Part shown: piece after piece, positions 43,365-52,599 of the stretch | Layout of the letters: every line of letters begins with the position of its first letter | How positions within the stretch are numbered: position 1 is the first letter of the stretch | Origin: Marinomonas posidonica_A | Lineage (GTDB): Bacteria; Pseudomonadota; Gammaproteobacteria; Pseudomonadales; Marinomonadaceae | Direction: 5' to 3' | DNA: 64,000 bases | Assembly: GCF_043643765.1 (NCBI RefSeq) | Contig: NZ_JBHZSP010000001.1 | Coordinates: forward strand, 186,001-250,000 | Notes under the pieces: generated by a model | The model's input: only the letters and a program-made list of their open reading frames with translations | What the model was told of the DNA's origin: nothing | Databases searched by the model: none | Translations under genes and position numbers: made by a program

Positions 43365-44228
43365 ATGGCAACACCTTCGCAGCATGATTTGCGTAATGAT
43401 TTTCGTAAGCTACTACAAAGTGGCAAATGTTATTACACGGCTTCCACTTTTGATCCTATGTCTGCACGTATTGCTGAAGACTTAGGTTTTGAAGTGGGCA
43501 TCTTAGGTGGTTCGGTTGCCTCGTTACAAGTATTGGCAGCGCCGGATTTTGCTTTGATTACGTTGAGTGAATTTACTGAGCAAGCTACGCGCATTGGTCG
43601 TGTGGCACGTTTGCCTATTATTGCGGATGCTGATCATGGTTATGGTAATGCATTGAACGTGATTCGCACTGTTGTTGAATTGGAACGTGCTGGTGTGGCG
43701 GCGTTGACTATTGAAGATACACTGTTGCCTGCGAAATACGGTCATAAATCAACAGATTTGATCCCTGTAGAAGAAGCCGTGGGCAAATTGAAAGCGGCAT
43801 TAGACGCACGAATTGACCCTGCTATGAGCATCATTGCACGGACTAATGCTGGTCAGCTAACCACAGAGCAAACCATTGAGCGAGTGAAGGCTTATCAAGC
43901 GGTTGGTGTGGATGGCATCTGTATGGTGGGTATTCGTGACTTTGCTCACCTAGAAGAAATCACTCAGCACATTGATATTCCTGTCATGCTGGTGGCTTAC
44001 GGAAACCCCGAATTGGCAGACAGAGATCGTCTTGCGGCCAATGGGGTGCGCATTGTGGTGAATGGACACGCCGCCTATTTCGCCGCGATCAAAGCCACTT
44101 ATGACTGTCTTCGTGAGCAACGTGGCATTGCGGAAGGTAAATTGAATGCTTCTGAGCTTTCCACTCGTTATTCAACATTGGACGAAAATCGCGTCTGGGC
44201 CAATAAATACATGGATGTTCAAGAGTAA
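43365..44228 (+). CDS. Oxaloacetate decarboxylase-like (PEP mutase superfamily)
   Basis: A 287-residue enzyme of the isocitrate lyase/PEP mutase superfamily. It has the metal-binding DADHGYGNALNV, the active loop KYGHKSTDLIPVEEAVGKL and ARTNAG. The overall pattern resembles the metal-dependent oxaloacetate decarboxylase group known from Pseudomonas PA4872, rather than methylisocitrate lyase (which has KRCGH). It is monocistronic, with GGAG 8 bases ahead of the ATG. Confidence 0.88.
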   Translation: MATPSQHDLRNDFRKLLQSGKCYYTASTFDPMSARIAEDLGFEVGILGGSVASLQVLAAPDFALITLSEFTEQATRIGRVARLPIIADADHGYGNALNVIRTVVELERAGVAALTIEDTLLPAKYGHKSTDLIPVEEAVGKLKAALDARIDPAMSIIARTNAGQLTTEQTIERVKAYQAVGVDGICMVGIRDFAHLEEITQHIDIPVMLVAYGNPELADRDRLAANGVRIVVNGHAAYFAAIKATYDCLREQRGIAEGKLNASELSTRYSTLDENRVWANKYMDVQE

Positions 44229-44272
44229 TTGACCTGCCGTTAGTTGTAACAGTTAACGGCTCTGAGATATGA

Positions 44273-44299
44273 AAAAGCCTGCAAAATTTGCAGGCTTTT
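44273..44299. terminator. Terminator between the decarboxylase and dapA
   Basis: A near-perfect palindrome with arms AAAAGCCTGCAAA / TTTGCAGGCTTTT. T runs on both strands suit the two convergent genes. Confidence 0.85.
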
Positions 44300-44340
44300 G
44301 CGTTTCTGGCCGCTGATTTCATTGAGCGTACTTGGCGAGC

Positions 44341-45213
44341 TTAAATTAAGTTAATCGCTTCCATGGCTGCTTTTATTGTGGCTTTAGTGCTGTCTTGTAA
44401 CGCAACAATAGGTAGACGGCACTCTTCCGTACACAAACCAAGCAAAGACATAGCGTATTTTGGGCCCGCTGGGTTTGGTTCAATGAATAATGCACTGTGT
44501 AATGCGAACAGTTTGTCTTGTAATTGCGCCGCTTCGACAAATTGACCTTGGCGACATAAAGCGTGCAGTTCTGCTACTAATTTAGGAGCAATGTTTGAGG
44601 TGACCGAAATGCAGCCATTACCACCGCCAATATTGTACGCCACACTGGTGACATCATCGCCGCTTAAGTAATTGAAGGTTTTGTTGATCAGAGCACGTTC
44701 ACGAATTGGACGAGTTAGATCGCCAGTGGCATCTTTCACGCCGATGATTCTAGGCAGTTCTGCTAATTTAGCCATGGTGTCTACATCCAGCCCGACGATC
44801 GAACGTGGTGGAATGTTGTAGAGAATAATGGGCAATTGGCTGTTGTCATGAACGTATTTGAAATGCTCGTATAGCCCAGCTTGATTCGGACGGTTGTAGT
44901 AACCTGCCACATGAAGTGTTGCATCCGCACCAGCTTGATAGGCATAGTCAGAGTAAGTGACGGCCTCCACTGGGTTGTTAGAACCTGCGCCAGCTAAGAC
45001 GGGAACCGCTTTATTGGCTTCTTGTACGGTGATTTCAATAACACGCTTGTGTTCATGCTCGCTTAACGTAGGGGACTCACCTGTGGTACCCACTGGCACT
45101 AAGCCATTGATACCTTGGTCTATTTGCCAACGAACAATTTTTCGTAACGCTTCTTCGTCTAATTGACCATCACGAAATGGGGTAATTAAAGCCGTAATTG
45201 CACCGTGAAACAT
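44341..45213 (-). CDS. dapA: 4-hydroxy-tetrahydrodipicolinate synthase (DapA) or paralogue
   Basis: A 290-residue class I aldolase barrel condensing pyruvate with aspartate semialdehyde on the lysine pathway. Motifs in order are GTTGESPTLS (pyruvate binding), GYYNRPNQAGLYEHF (catalytic tyrosines) and GVKDATGDLTRP with the Schiff-base lysine near 161. It is not next to other lysine genes, and the housekeeping dapA may lie elsewhere. The LysE exporter diverges from it, which makes a link with lysine handling possible but unproven. Confidence 0.88.
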   Translation of the reverse strand: MFHGAITALITPFRDGQLDEEALRKIVRWQIDQGINGLVPVGTTGESPTLSEHEHKRVIEITVQEANKAVPVLAGAGSNNPVEAVTYSDYAYQAGADATLHVAGYYNRPNQAGLYEHFKYVHDNSQLPIILYNIPPRSIVGLDVDTMAKLAELPRIIGVKDATGDLTRPIRERALINKTFNYLSGDDVTSVAYNIGGGNGCISVTSNIAPKLVAELHALCRQGQFVEAAQLQDKLFALHSALFIEPNPAGPKYAMSLLGLCTEECRLPIVALQDSTKATIKAAMEAINLI

Positions 45214-45563
45214 GTTTTTGCCTCGTTTGTGCCGGTTGGCATTCTTGCTGAGAGTATTTGCTGCTTGAGCGAAGGGAGATACCGTCAGCGGGAATGCTGC
45301 CGGGTAATAATGAAATCTTAAATACGCACGTCAGCATCGCAAAGCTTGTAGGCTTTACGTTTATCGCCGTTGTGTTTATTCAAGACAGTTAAGTTCATAA
45401 GATAGATTAGATCGCTTTGTAAAAAGTCATTTTATCCTGACGTTTTTTGAGAAAAAGGTCAATACGATTTTTTAGTTTTTGAATTCAAAATGAACGTCGT
45501 TTTTTCACCATGGCTTGGTTAGAATACCGCTTTAAAATAACAATCGATGTAAAAGGTGTAGAA
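45214..45563. other. Divergent promoter region between dapA and lysE-type gene
   Basis: A 350-base region without a supported gene. The dapA side has a few short inverted repeats. I looked for a lysine riboswitch core on the minus strand and did not recognise one. Confidence 0.5.
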
Positions 45564-46181
45564 ATGGATTTAGCCAGTTGGTTATCTTTGGTGGTGATTT
45601 GTGTCATGGGCGCTTTATCACCAGGCCCGAGTTTGGCTGTTATTCTCCGTATTTCGGTGTCTCAATCTGCTTGGCACGGCGCATTGGCCGCGATTACTCA
45701 TGGCTTAGGCATTGGCTTTTGGGCCTTTTTAACCTTACAGGGGTTGGCGGTGTTGATGCAGCGCTATCAAGAAGTATTCTCTGTGTTAACGGTTTTAGGG
45801 GGATTGTACCTTGCTTGGTTGGGAATCAAGGCTTGGCGTTACGCTGGTATGTCGAGTGATGACACTATTGAGCCTGCATCTTCGTCTTATTTTGGCGCCG
45901 CCCGGGATGGCTTATTGATTGCCTTAATGAATCCGAAAGCCGCACTGTTTTTCCTCGCGTTATTTAGCCAAGTGATTCCTCATGAAATGACCGGCATGAT
46001 CAAATTCCAACTTTGGTCTACTGTGGTGTTTATTGACAGTATTTGGTATGTGATTGTGGCGTTGTTATTGGCTGGAGGGCCTGTGCTGGCATGGTTAAAG
46101 CGTCATATTATCTGGGTTGACCGTGGCATGGGCAGTCTATTGATTTTGTTGGGTGTGAAAGTGGTATCGGGGATTTTTTAA
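45564..46181 (+). CDS. LysE family exporter
   Basis: A 205-residue LysE/RhtB-type exporter. It has MGALSPGPSLAVILRISVSQ at the N-terminus and ALMNPKAALFFLALF at the NPK position. The ATG at 45564 has AAAGGTG 5 bases ahead; the frame opens earlier at 45510 without a site. It diverges from dapA. The substrate is unknown, but lysine or a similar amino acid would fit the neighbour. Confidence 0.9.
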   Translation: MDLASWLSLVVICVMGALSPGPSLAVILRISVSQSAWHGALAAITHGLGIGFWAFLTLQGLAVLMQRYQEVFSVLTVLGGLYLAWLGIKAWRYAGMSSDDTIEPASSSYFGAARDGLLIALMNPKAALFFLALFSQVIPHEMTGMIKFQLWSTVVFIDSIWYVIVALLLAGGPVLAWLKRHIIWVDRGMGSLLILLGVKVVSGIF

Positions 46182-46219
46182 GCGACTGTTAGGTGATGCC
46201 TGTGCCGTTAAGGTAGAAT

Positions 46220-46254
46220 AAACGCTCAGTTCATCCACAGATGACTGAGCGTTT
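46220..46254. terminator. Terminator between lysE-type gene and CNB-SGNH gene
   Basis: An 11-bp stem, AAACGCTCAGT / ACTGAGCGTTT, extended by CATC/GATG across a one-base bulge with a CACA loop. T run on the plus strand. Confidence 0.75.
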
Positions 46255-46270
46255 TACTAAGTAGAAAAGG

Positions 46271-48889
46271 TTATTTACTCTGGAAAATAAAGTCCGCACT
46301 CTCTAGTAGTTTTTTGCTCCATAGCTCATAAGCTTTTGGTGCCAGATGCAGACGATCCCCTTCGAATAAGTTTTCTCTTATCTGATTTTTCTTATCCAGC
46401 AAAGTAGAAAACAAATCAACGTATTGAGTATTTGGACGGGTTTGCGCTAAACGCTCAATTTGTCGGTTGGTTTGTTCAATCACATCACGCATTTTTTCAC
46501 GAGTTGGACTGCATTTTATACTAATCAGTGTCACTGGAATGCCCGCCAGATAGTGATCGACTTTTTGTAACAGCTCGATATAGAGCTCAACCACTCGGTT
46601 GCTGTCACAATGGTTGCCGATGTCGTTGTCGCCAGCGTAGATCACCAATGAACGAGGCTTGTGAGGCAACACAATACGTTCAAAGTAATAGACGCAGGCT
46701 TCTAAGGTTGCTCCCCCAAAACCGAGGTTAATGCCGTCTTTGTCACGAAATTGTTCTTCAAATTCATGCCATAAACGCATAGTAGAGGAGCCATAGAAAG
46801 CCACTGGCTGTTCTTTATACTCTTGATGAGAAAGGTGGAATTCCAGCTGACGAACGTCGGACTCAAATTCCACATCAATTTGATTCAAGCTCATAACATT
46901 GGAGCGGTAGCCGCTTTTTGCACTGAAAATTGGGTACTGTCGGATTTCCTGTGATAACTCAATCGCTTCGTTAACATAGCCTTTGTATTCTTGTTGATAC
47001 TCGACTAAGAACGCATTTAATGCTGCTTTGTCGGTATAATCTACTCGGCTCGACAGTTTGAACGCCGGTTTGATGACCACAGTATAAATATTGTGGTCGG
47101 CACGTTTATCAAAGTTTGCTACGGCAATAGGGACGATCCAAGGTTCCTCTTCTCCCATGGAACCCGCAATTTCAAACGCATGAGGCAAGAAGGCGCCAGG
47201 TGAATGTTGGGTATTAAAGCTTTGTCCTTCTGGTGAAATCATCAATGGGAAATTTTGTTTTAATGTGCTTTGAGACGCTTGAATAAAGTCATCGTATTCT
47301 GGTGTCTCGCGGCGTAAACCTTCCCAGCTGCTGATAAAGATATTGCCGAATTTTTCATAGAAGTCATCTCGCCAAAACTCGCTGTCCTTACTACGGCGAA
47401 CCACGCGTTGACCTGAAATACCGTACTCATTGTCAATGACCATGGAACCAATGAACTGAGCGTCCATAGAAAAACGGAAGCCATTTGGTAGTCGGTTGGT
47501 TGGGGAGCCAAGTAAATGATTGTAGATGAAAATAGAACCGGCTTTTTTCGGTAGATTTTCCAGGCCTTTAATCACGTAAGGAACTTGCTGGAAAGCTTGT
47601 TTAAAATACTCTGTGCCGAAACGTCTGGCGTCCAGAGCTGGGGTGTCCTTAGGTAAGCTGTTGATGCCGTCATAGGCTGTTTGCAACTGGCGATAGAAGG
47701 CATTCTCTCGTTGTAAGTCTTTTAAAATGTCCAAACACATACCGGAGATGGTTCTTTCTAAGACACTGCCAAAATGCAGGCATTTGTACATGATGCCAAA
47801 TGCTTCGTCTGTGGTAATGGCACTTTTTAACAGTTCACTGACTTTGTAAAGCGGTGAACTGACCGGTAAGAGTGCGGCATTTTGTTCAATAACATTACTA
47901 ACCGCGAGCACTTCATCGTTGGCAATCTGTGATAAATAACGCATTCGAGCGGCGAGCAAATGAGCACCAACGAGCCAGATCAAACGATACATGTATTTCA
48001 CTGAGAATTTTTCGTTCTCTTTGAACAGGGTCATTAAATCATCTTGTTTGATGTATAAAACACTGCTGTCTCTTGAGGAAATAATGGAAGTACGATTTTT
48101 CAATTGCGCATTCGGCGTTGACCAAGCTAATACGGTGCCCGCTCTGGAAATAGAGCGAGTGGTAATGATGTCACCAGAATCCGTTTGATAACTGACTACC
48201 ACCTTACCCTTGATCAAAAAGTAGAGGCCATCCGATGGTTGATCTTGCTGGCACAAGATATCCCCTTGGTGAGCGAGCAATATAGTGGATTTTTTAGCCA
48301 AGGCATGAATGTCGGCTTGAGTGAAAGTGTCACAAAATGGTGCGTAGTTCAGCAGGCTAATTGCGTCTTTTAGGGCATGAGTTTGTGTTTCCGCCTGAAC
48401 CAACGGACGGGTTTCTTCAAACGCGAGGGACTCATTGGAAAAGAAGGGACGAGTCTGGTTTTGAATATTGGTTAATACCGGTAACGATTCTTGATAGACA
48501 AATTGCAAGAAGGCATTAGCAAACCCTAGGTTGCTGTCTAAAAGCGTTTGTAATTTGACTAGAGGCCACACCAAGAGTTTAGAGGACTTAGTCGCCGTAA
48601 AAGTGGTGGCGTATCGAGATGGATGACGAAAGGCCGACCAGCCAATAGGCGATAGATGTTGGCTGATGGTGCCGACGTTATAGGATTTTCCTGAGTCTTG
48701 TAAGGGCACAGAAATGGCCACTTCACCTGATAATAGAAAATAAATATTTTGCCCAATTTCAAACTGTTTGGCTAACACCTCACCGGCCTTTAAGCTTCTG
48801 ATATTGGCCAAGTCTACAAGAGATGAATGCAGTTCCGGGGGTAAATCGGCCATGAATGGAAAAGCACTTAATTGTTTTGTCACGTCCAT
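46271..48889 (-). CDS. Fusion of two cyclic-nucleotide-binding domains, acyltransferase-like domain and SGNH hydrolase
   Basis: An 872-residue cytoplasmic-looking protein without membrane helices. Residues about 10-130 and 185-300 are cyclic-nucleotide-binding (CNB) beta rolls, the second with QPSDGLYFLIKGKVVV. Residues about 430-615 resemble a lysophospholipid acyltransferase, with IFIYNHLLGS and MISPEGQSF in the positions of motifs I and III, although Asp is missing at His+4. Residues about 693-872 are an SGNH hydrolase with all four blocks: GSST (Ser702), GFGG, GDND (Asn755), and DRLH (Asp845, His848). A second-messenger-controlled lipid or acyl-ester enzyme is a fair inference. No operon partner. 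Confidence 0.85.
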   Translation of the reverse strand: MDVTKQLSAFPFMADLPPELHSSLVDLANIRSLKAGEVLAKQFEIGQNIYFLLSGEVAISVPLQDSGKSYNVGTISQHLSPIGWSAFRHPSRYATTFTATKSSKLLVWPLVKLQTLLDSNLGFANAFLQFVYQESLPVLTNIQNQTRPFFSNESLAFEETRPLVQAETQTHALKDAISLLNYAPFCDTFTQADIHALAKKSTILLAHQGDILCQQDQPSDGLYFLIKGKVVVSYQTDSGDIITTRSISRAGTVLAWSTPNAQLKNRTSIISSRDSSVLYIKQDDLMTLFKENEKFSVKYMYRLIWLVGAHLLAARMRYLSQIANDEVLAVSNVIEQNAALLPVSSPLYKVSELLKSAITTDEAFGIMYKCLHFGSVLERTISGMCLDILKDLQRENAFYRQLQTAYDGINSLPKDTPALDARRFGTEYFKQAFQQVPYVIKGLENLPKKAGSIFIYNHLLGSPTNRLPNGFRFSMDAQFIGSMVIDNEYGISGQRVVRRSKDSEFWRDDFYEKFGNIFISSWEGLRRETPEYDDFIQASQSTLKQNFPLMISPEGQSFNTQHSPGAFLPHAFEIAGSMGEEEPWIVPIAVANFDKRADHNIYTVVIKPAFKLSSRVDYTDKAALNAFLVEYQQEYKGYVNEAIELSQEIRQYPIFSAKSGYRSNVMSLNQIDVEFESDVRQLEFHLSHQEYKEQPVAFYGSSTMRLWHEFEEQFRDKDGINLGFGGATLEACVYYFERIVLPHKPRSLVIYAGDNDIGNHCDSNRVVELYIELLQKVDHYLAGIPVTLISIKCSPTREKMRDVIEQTNRQIERLAQTRPNTQYVDLFSTLLDKKNQIRENLFEGDRLHLAPKAYELWSKKLLESADFIFQSK

Positions 48890-48915
48890 TATTATTACCT
48901 CTAATCAGTATTGCC

Positions 48916-49524
48916 CTAATCAGGACGTTTAATCGTCATTGTCTCGCCTAACAAGGCATAATCATTGCCACCCAGTCTTGCGAGTGGGTTGAGTGATTGA
49001 CTATTCACATAGGTACGGTCGCCTTTTTGCTGAATTAGTTCATCCTCAACGTGTAGATTTTGAATTTCCAGATACACAGCTTCAAAATGAGTTCCTGCTA
49101 AGCTATGAACATCAAATAGACGACAATGAAAAGCCACTTTTGCGGCTTTTATACGGGGTAAATTCGGTGCAAACTCAGTCAGTTCTAAACCTGTTTTGGA
49201 TACCTCAGACTCACCGTAAATCAGGTTGGCTGCGCTGTCATTGACTTGGTTTACGAGTTCGCCACTGGGAATATGCAAAACACATTCCTTTTCGCGGAGT
49301 AAATTTCGTTTGGTATCTTTTAAGGTTTCTGGGTTTTTGTTGCCAATGGAGACAACCAATAAAGCCGGATCAGAAGAAAGAGAAGTGAAATACGAAAATG
49401 GGGCGAGGTTAAAAGAGCTGTCTTCATTCTTGGTCATGATCCAAGCAATGGGTCTGGGTATCACAGTTTGGGTGATCAGGTGGTAACGTTCCGTGCCACT
49501 AAGTTGATCAAACGGATAATGCAT
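48916..49524 (-). CDS. Flavin reductase-like split-barrel protein
   Basis: A 202-residue FMN-binding split-barrel protein of the flavin reductase (DIM6/NTAB) family. The N-terminal YPFDQLSGTERYHLIT and VIPRPIAWIMTKNEDSSFNLAPFSYF are typical, with a strand pair PALLVVSIGNKNPETLKDT. The substrate or partner oxygenase is unknown. The ATG at 49524 has GGGGAG ahead of it; the TTG at 49536 does not. The fusion gene begins 26 bases downstream, so cotranscription is possible. Confidence 0.88.
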   Translation of the reverse strand: MHYPFDQLSGTERYHLITQTVIPRPIAWIMTKNEDSSFNLAPFSYFTSLSSDPALLVVSIGNKNPETLKDTKRNLLREKECVLHIPSGELVNQVNDSAANLIYGESEVSKTGLELTEFAPNLPRIKAAKVAFHCRLFDVHSLAGTHFEAVYLEIQNLHVEDELIQQKGDRTYVNSQSLNPLARLGGNDYALLGETMTIKRPD

Positions 49525-49675
49525 AACGCTCCCCAAGATGGTGAATGGTATTTTGTTAAATTACTACAAAACCCCATTGCTTGTGAATCGTTGCATAAAA
49601 ACTTAACAAAAATCTTTATGGCTTTCCCCGTCAAATGTTGGTTGCTTGATGAGGAAAGTGGATGAGGAAGGAGAG

Positions 49676-50398
49676 TTAATACAATTCAATAATACTGTTA
49701 AACGCGATGACGACTCGATCTTTGTCACCAAAGTACGGTAAGGCGGAATGTTTTAAGTAAGAAGGGAACAATACAATCTGGCCTTCTACTGGCGTGAAAT
49801 CCCAAACGCCATGTTGACCTAAATACGCGGTACCAGGGTCCGCATAATGTTCGGCATTAATACGAGGGTCGTAAAAACGATTTACACCACCCACGTTCGA
49901 CTGAGCTGCGTCACCTGGGTCGAGGTAATAGATACCACACCAAGAACAGTTAGGGTGTGAATGGGCATCATGGTAGCCGCCTTTGCTCGTTACGTGATAC
50001 CAGGATTCAATGATATGAGCATCCGCTTGCGCATCTTCAGGCCAATGGGCTTGGTTTAAGCCACTTGCCACCTCTAATATTAACTCTTCTAGTTGACGCT
50101 TTGTTTCCATCAAGGTGGCATCTTGTTGATCAAGGAAATCCAATTGACTTTCGTGCAACGCGTGTTTCGCAGAAGGCGCCACTAAGCTATCGATGGCGGT
50201 CTGTTGCTGTGCTTTTTGCTGATAAATCAGTGCCATCAAGTCATCTTTCAGAAATTCATGATCTGGCATTTGCGTAACAAACAGCGGCGTTGTCCAGACA
50301 TCCAGTTGTTCGATACTGTGTTCAGCGATGGATTCTATTGAAAAGTCGGTGGAATTCATTGGGTCGTGTCTTATGCAAAGGTGAATGCTGGGCATCAT
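49676..50398 (-). CDS. 2OG-Fe(II) oxygenase-like protein (TIGR02466 type)
   Basis: A 240-residue protein of the TIGR02466 putative 2-oxoglutarate/iron oxygenase group. The iron ligands are probably the first His in YHDAHSHPN and the last in FPSYLKHSALPY, with an intervening acidic residue; DRVVIAFN follows as the 2-oxoglutarate region. The substrate is unknown. Start is uncertain: ATGs at 50398 and 50359 are both possible and neither has a good ribosome site. Confidence 0.85.
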   Translation of the reverse strand: MMPSIHLCIRHDPMNSTDFSIESIAEHSIEQLDVWTTPLFVTQMPDHEFLKDDLMALIYQQKAQQQTAIDSLVAPSAKHALHESQLDFLDQQDATLMETKRQLEELILEVASGLNQAHWPEDAQADAHIIESWYHVTSKGGYHDAHSHPNCSWCGIYYLDPGDAAQSNVGGVNRFYDPRINAEHYADPGTAYLGQHGVWDFTPVEGQIVLFPSYLKHSALPYFGDKDRVVIAFNSIIELY

Positions 50399-50410
50399 AT
50401 CAGGCTAACA

Positions 50411-50442
50411 AAGTAAAGGAAGCGACTGAGCTTCCTTTACTT
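50411..50442 (-). terminator. Hairpin after the FIST-MCP gene
   Basis: A perfect 13-bp stem, AAGTAAAGGAAGC / GCTTCCTTTACTT, with a 6-nt loop. It lies between the FIST-MCP stop and the next gene on the minus strand. Confidence 0.75.
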
Positions 50443-50460
50443 GTTTGAACGTTGGAATGA

Positions 50461-52482
50461 TTAGAGGTCGTTAGCGCGTTTAAGGTTTTCGATAACCGTT
50501 ACTTCATGATCAATTTCTGCCATTCTCTCAGTCATATTTTCAATCGCCTGAATGCTATTATTGACGTCTTGACTGGCCACATTGGAGGCTTCACCAAGGG
50601 CATCAATTTGTCCTGTTAAAGCTTGTGTGTTCTCGATCAAACGTGACATAAAGCCTTCAATGTGCTCAATCGATTGACTAATAGACCCCGTCGATTCAGT
50701 CACAGAGGAAATGGTTTCTCCTGTTTTATCTAAGCTGTCTTGGGTGTTTTTAGAGAGCTGACGAACTTCATCGGCTACCACCGCAAAACCCCGTCCAGCT
50801 TCCCCAGCTCGTGCAGCCTCAATTGCGGCATTAAGAGCTAATAAATTGGTTTGATCAGCAATACCAGAAATAACCTTTAAGATCGCCATAACTTGCTCAG
50901 AATTGTCTCTTAATTGATTTATATTGTTTCCCAGTGCTTTTCGACCTTCCTCTTGCGCATCAATGTCAGATTTTAAACCGCCAAAGGTGCTACTGACATT
51001 GTGAATGATGTTTTCTGTCTGTTGAGAGTAGTTGGTGATTTGGTTGAAGCTTGTTAGCACTTGTTGTAACAAAGGGCGATATTCAGATAAATAGCGAATC
51101 AAGTCAGCTTGTAAACGGTTTATTTGACTCAAACTGTTGATTTTTGAAAGGGTGAAAAACTCTTTAAAATAACTGTAGTGAATCGGGAAGTTGTCTACCA
51201 CAGGGTCGCTAAAACTTTGCCCAGCTTCGACTTTAAAGAAGAACAGGGCGGTGAGGGTCTGGTTCATATGAACACCAAGTAATTCACCAAAAGTGGAGAA
51301 ACCAGCGGCTTTGATCTGCTGAAACGCAGTGAGTTTATTTAATTCAGAGGCATTGTTTAGGCGGCGTAAAATGCAATCATTTGCCAGCATGGCGATAGGC
51401 TTAGGTTTGCCTTGCATAAAGTCTTCAAAAGCGCGTTTAGTGCTATCAGCAAAAGGCTTGGCAGCGACCAAGATTAATTCGTCACCAAAGTCCAAATCAC
51501 TAAAAAAGTGAATGACTTTGTTCGTCACATCAATGTTGGCGATAGAACGAATAAAGAGCTCTTCGCCGATTTCCACTGCAAAAGAGTGGTTGGTTAGTTT
51601 GTCATTTAAAGCATTAGCAGGGCAGCCAAAGTGCTCACATAAGTGATCCACTATGTTAACGATTTTTCCGCTGCTTTTTGAAATAACACTGGTAACAGTA
51701 CGTTTTTCAGCGTTCGCTTCGGCAATGTAAAACGATTGGGGCGTTTTCTCAAAATTGTGAGTTTTTAGAATGCCGTAACGTATATCTTTAGCCAGTTTAG
51801 CAAAGATAACCACAGCGCTGTTGTCGGCGATCATTTGACCGTCGTATACAGAGGCTTGCTTAAAGTCTAATTTGCCACCCGCGGAACCGCCAATAAAGTG
51901 ACAAGGAAAGCGTTTACTATCGTACAAGGCTTTCATGAAGAAGTTTTCACTGGACGATAAACCGTCCATAAAGGTCATGGCGACTGTGTCTTGATAATTG
52001 ACTGATATGTCGACCTTGAGCGCTTCAATTTCCTGTTGAATGGCCTTTAAGCGGTCAGCTTTATTTATGTCGACACGACCTTGTTTTAGATCTTCACAAT
52101 GCAAAGGAATGGTTTTGATTTCGACTTGAGAAAAAAGCGTTTCACTGAAGCTTTGCAACACAATGGAGTCCCATGCGCCATCTGTTGTTTGGTAAAATTG
52201 ATCTTGTTGACTATTGAGTTCTCCTGCGGTCATCATGCCGACGACACGATCACAAAACGGAGTGCAAGCTTGGATTTTTTTGATGGTACTTTCAAACTCA
52301 AGATTAGCAGAAATAAAAGCAAAAATGAGTTGAGTTTTTTGACCTGGAAAAGCGAGCGAAGCAAGACTTTGCTCTGATACTTCACTGGCTCTCAGCTGAA
52401 GAATATTCACACCTTGAGTGGGGCTTTGGTTCCCATTAAGGTGATGAGGGGATAACACTTCCTTTTTTTTAAACCAGGACAT
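50461..52482 (-). CDS. Soluble chemotaxis receptor with FIST sensory domains
   Basis: A 673-residue methyl-accepting-chemotaxis-like protein without membrane segments. Residues about 25-420 form FIST-N and FIST-C domains, predicted to bind small molecules such as amino acids. They are followed by a C-terminal helical signalling domain with the tip region (residues 538-580: QTNLLALNAAIEAARAGEAG). The conserved hairpin shows it can couple to CheA/CheW. No chemotaxis gene is adjacent. It probably senses a cytoplasmic ligand, but the ligand is unknown. Confidence 0.92.
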   Translation of the reverse strand: MSWFKKKEVLSPHHLNGNQSPTQGVNILQLRASEVSEQSLASLAFPGQKTQLIFAFISANLEFESTIKKIQACTPFCDRVVGMMTAGELNSQQDQFYQTTDGAWDSIVLQSFSETLFSQVEIKTIPLHCEDLKQGRVDINKADRLKAIQQEIEALKVDISVNYQDTVAMTFMDGLSSSENFFMKALYDSKRFPCHFIGGSAGGKLDFKQASVYDGQMIADNSAVVIFAKLAKDIRYGILKTHNFEKTPQSFYIAEANAEKRTVTSVISKSSGKIVNIVDHLCEHFGCPANALNDKLTNHSFAVEIGEELFIRSIANIDVTNKVIHFFSDLDFGDELILVAAKPFADSTKRAFEDFMQGKPKPIAMLANDCILRRLNNASELNKLTAFQQIKAAGFSTFGELLGVHMNQTLTALFFFKVEAGQSFSDPVVDNFPIHYSYFKEFFTLSKINSLSQINRLQADLIRYLSEYRPLLQQVLTSFNQITNYSQQTENIIHNVSSTFGGLKSDIDAQEEGRKALGNNINQLRDNSEQVMAILKVISGIADQTNLLALNAAIEAARAGEAGRGFAVVADEVRQLSKNTQDSLDKTGETISSVTESTGSISQSIEHIEGFMSRLIENTQALTGQIDALGEASNVASQDVNNSIQAIENMTERMAEIDHEVTVIENLKRANDL

Positions 52483-52599
52483 ACAAGCTTCTACCTCGAC
52501 ATAGTGTGATTATGTTTATGTTCTCATTGGTAAATGTAGAACACTGTGAGAAATTTGTATTGATCTGTGTTAAAAAATTAACCCGACATTTTTTATGGG

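Noticed and set aside
45214..45563. Possible lysine riboswitch before dapA
   Set aside because: No recognisable lysine aptamer core was found on the minus strand; a covariance-model search would settle it.
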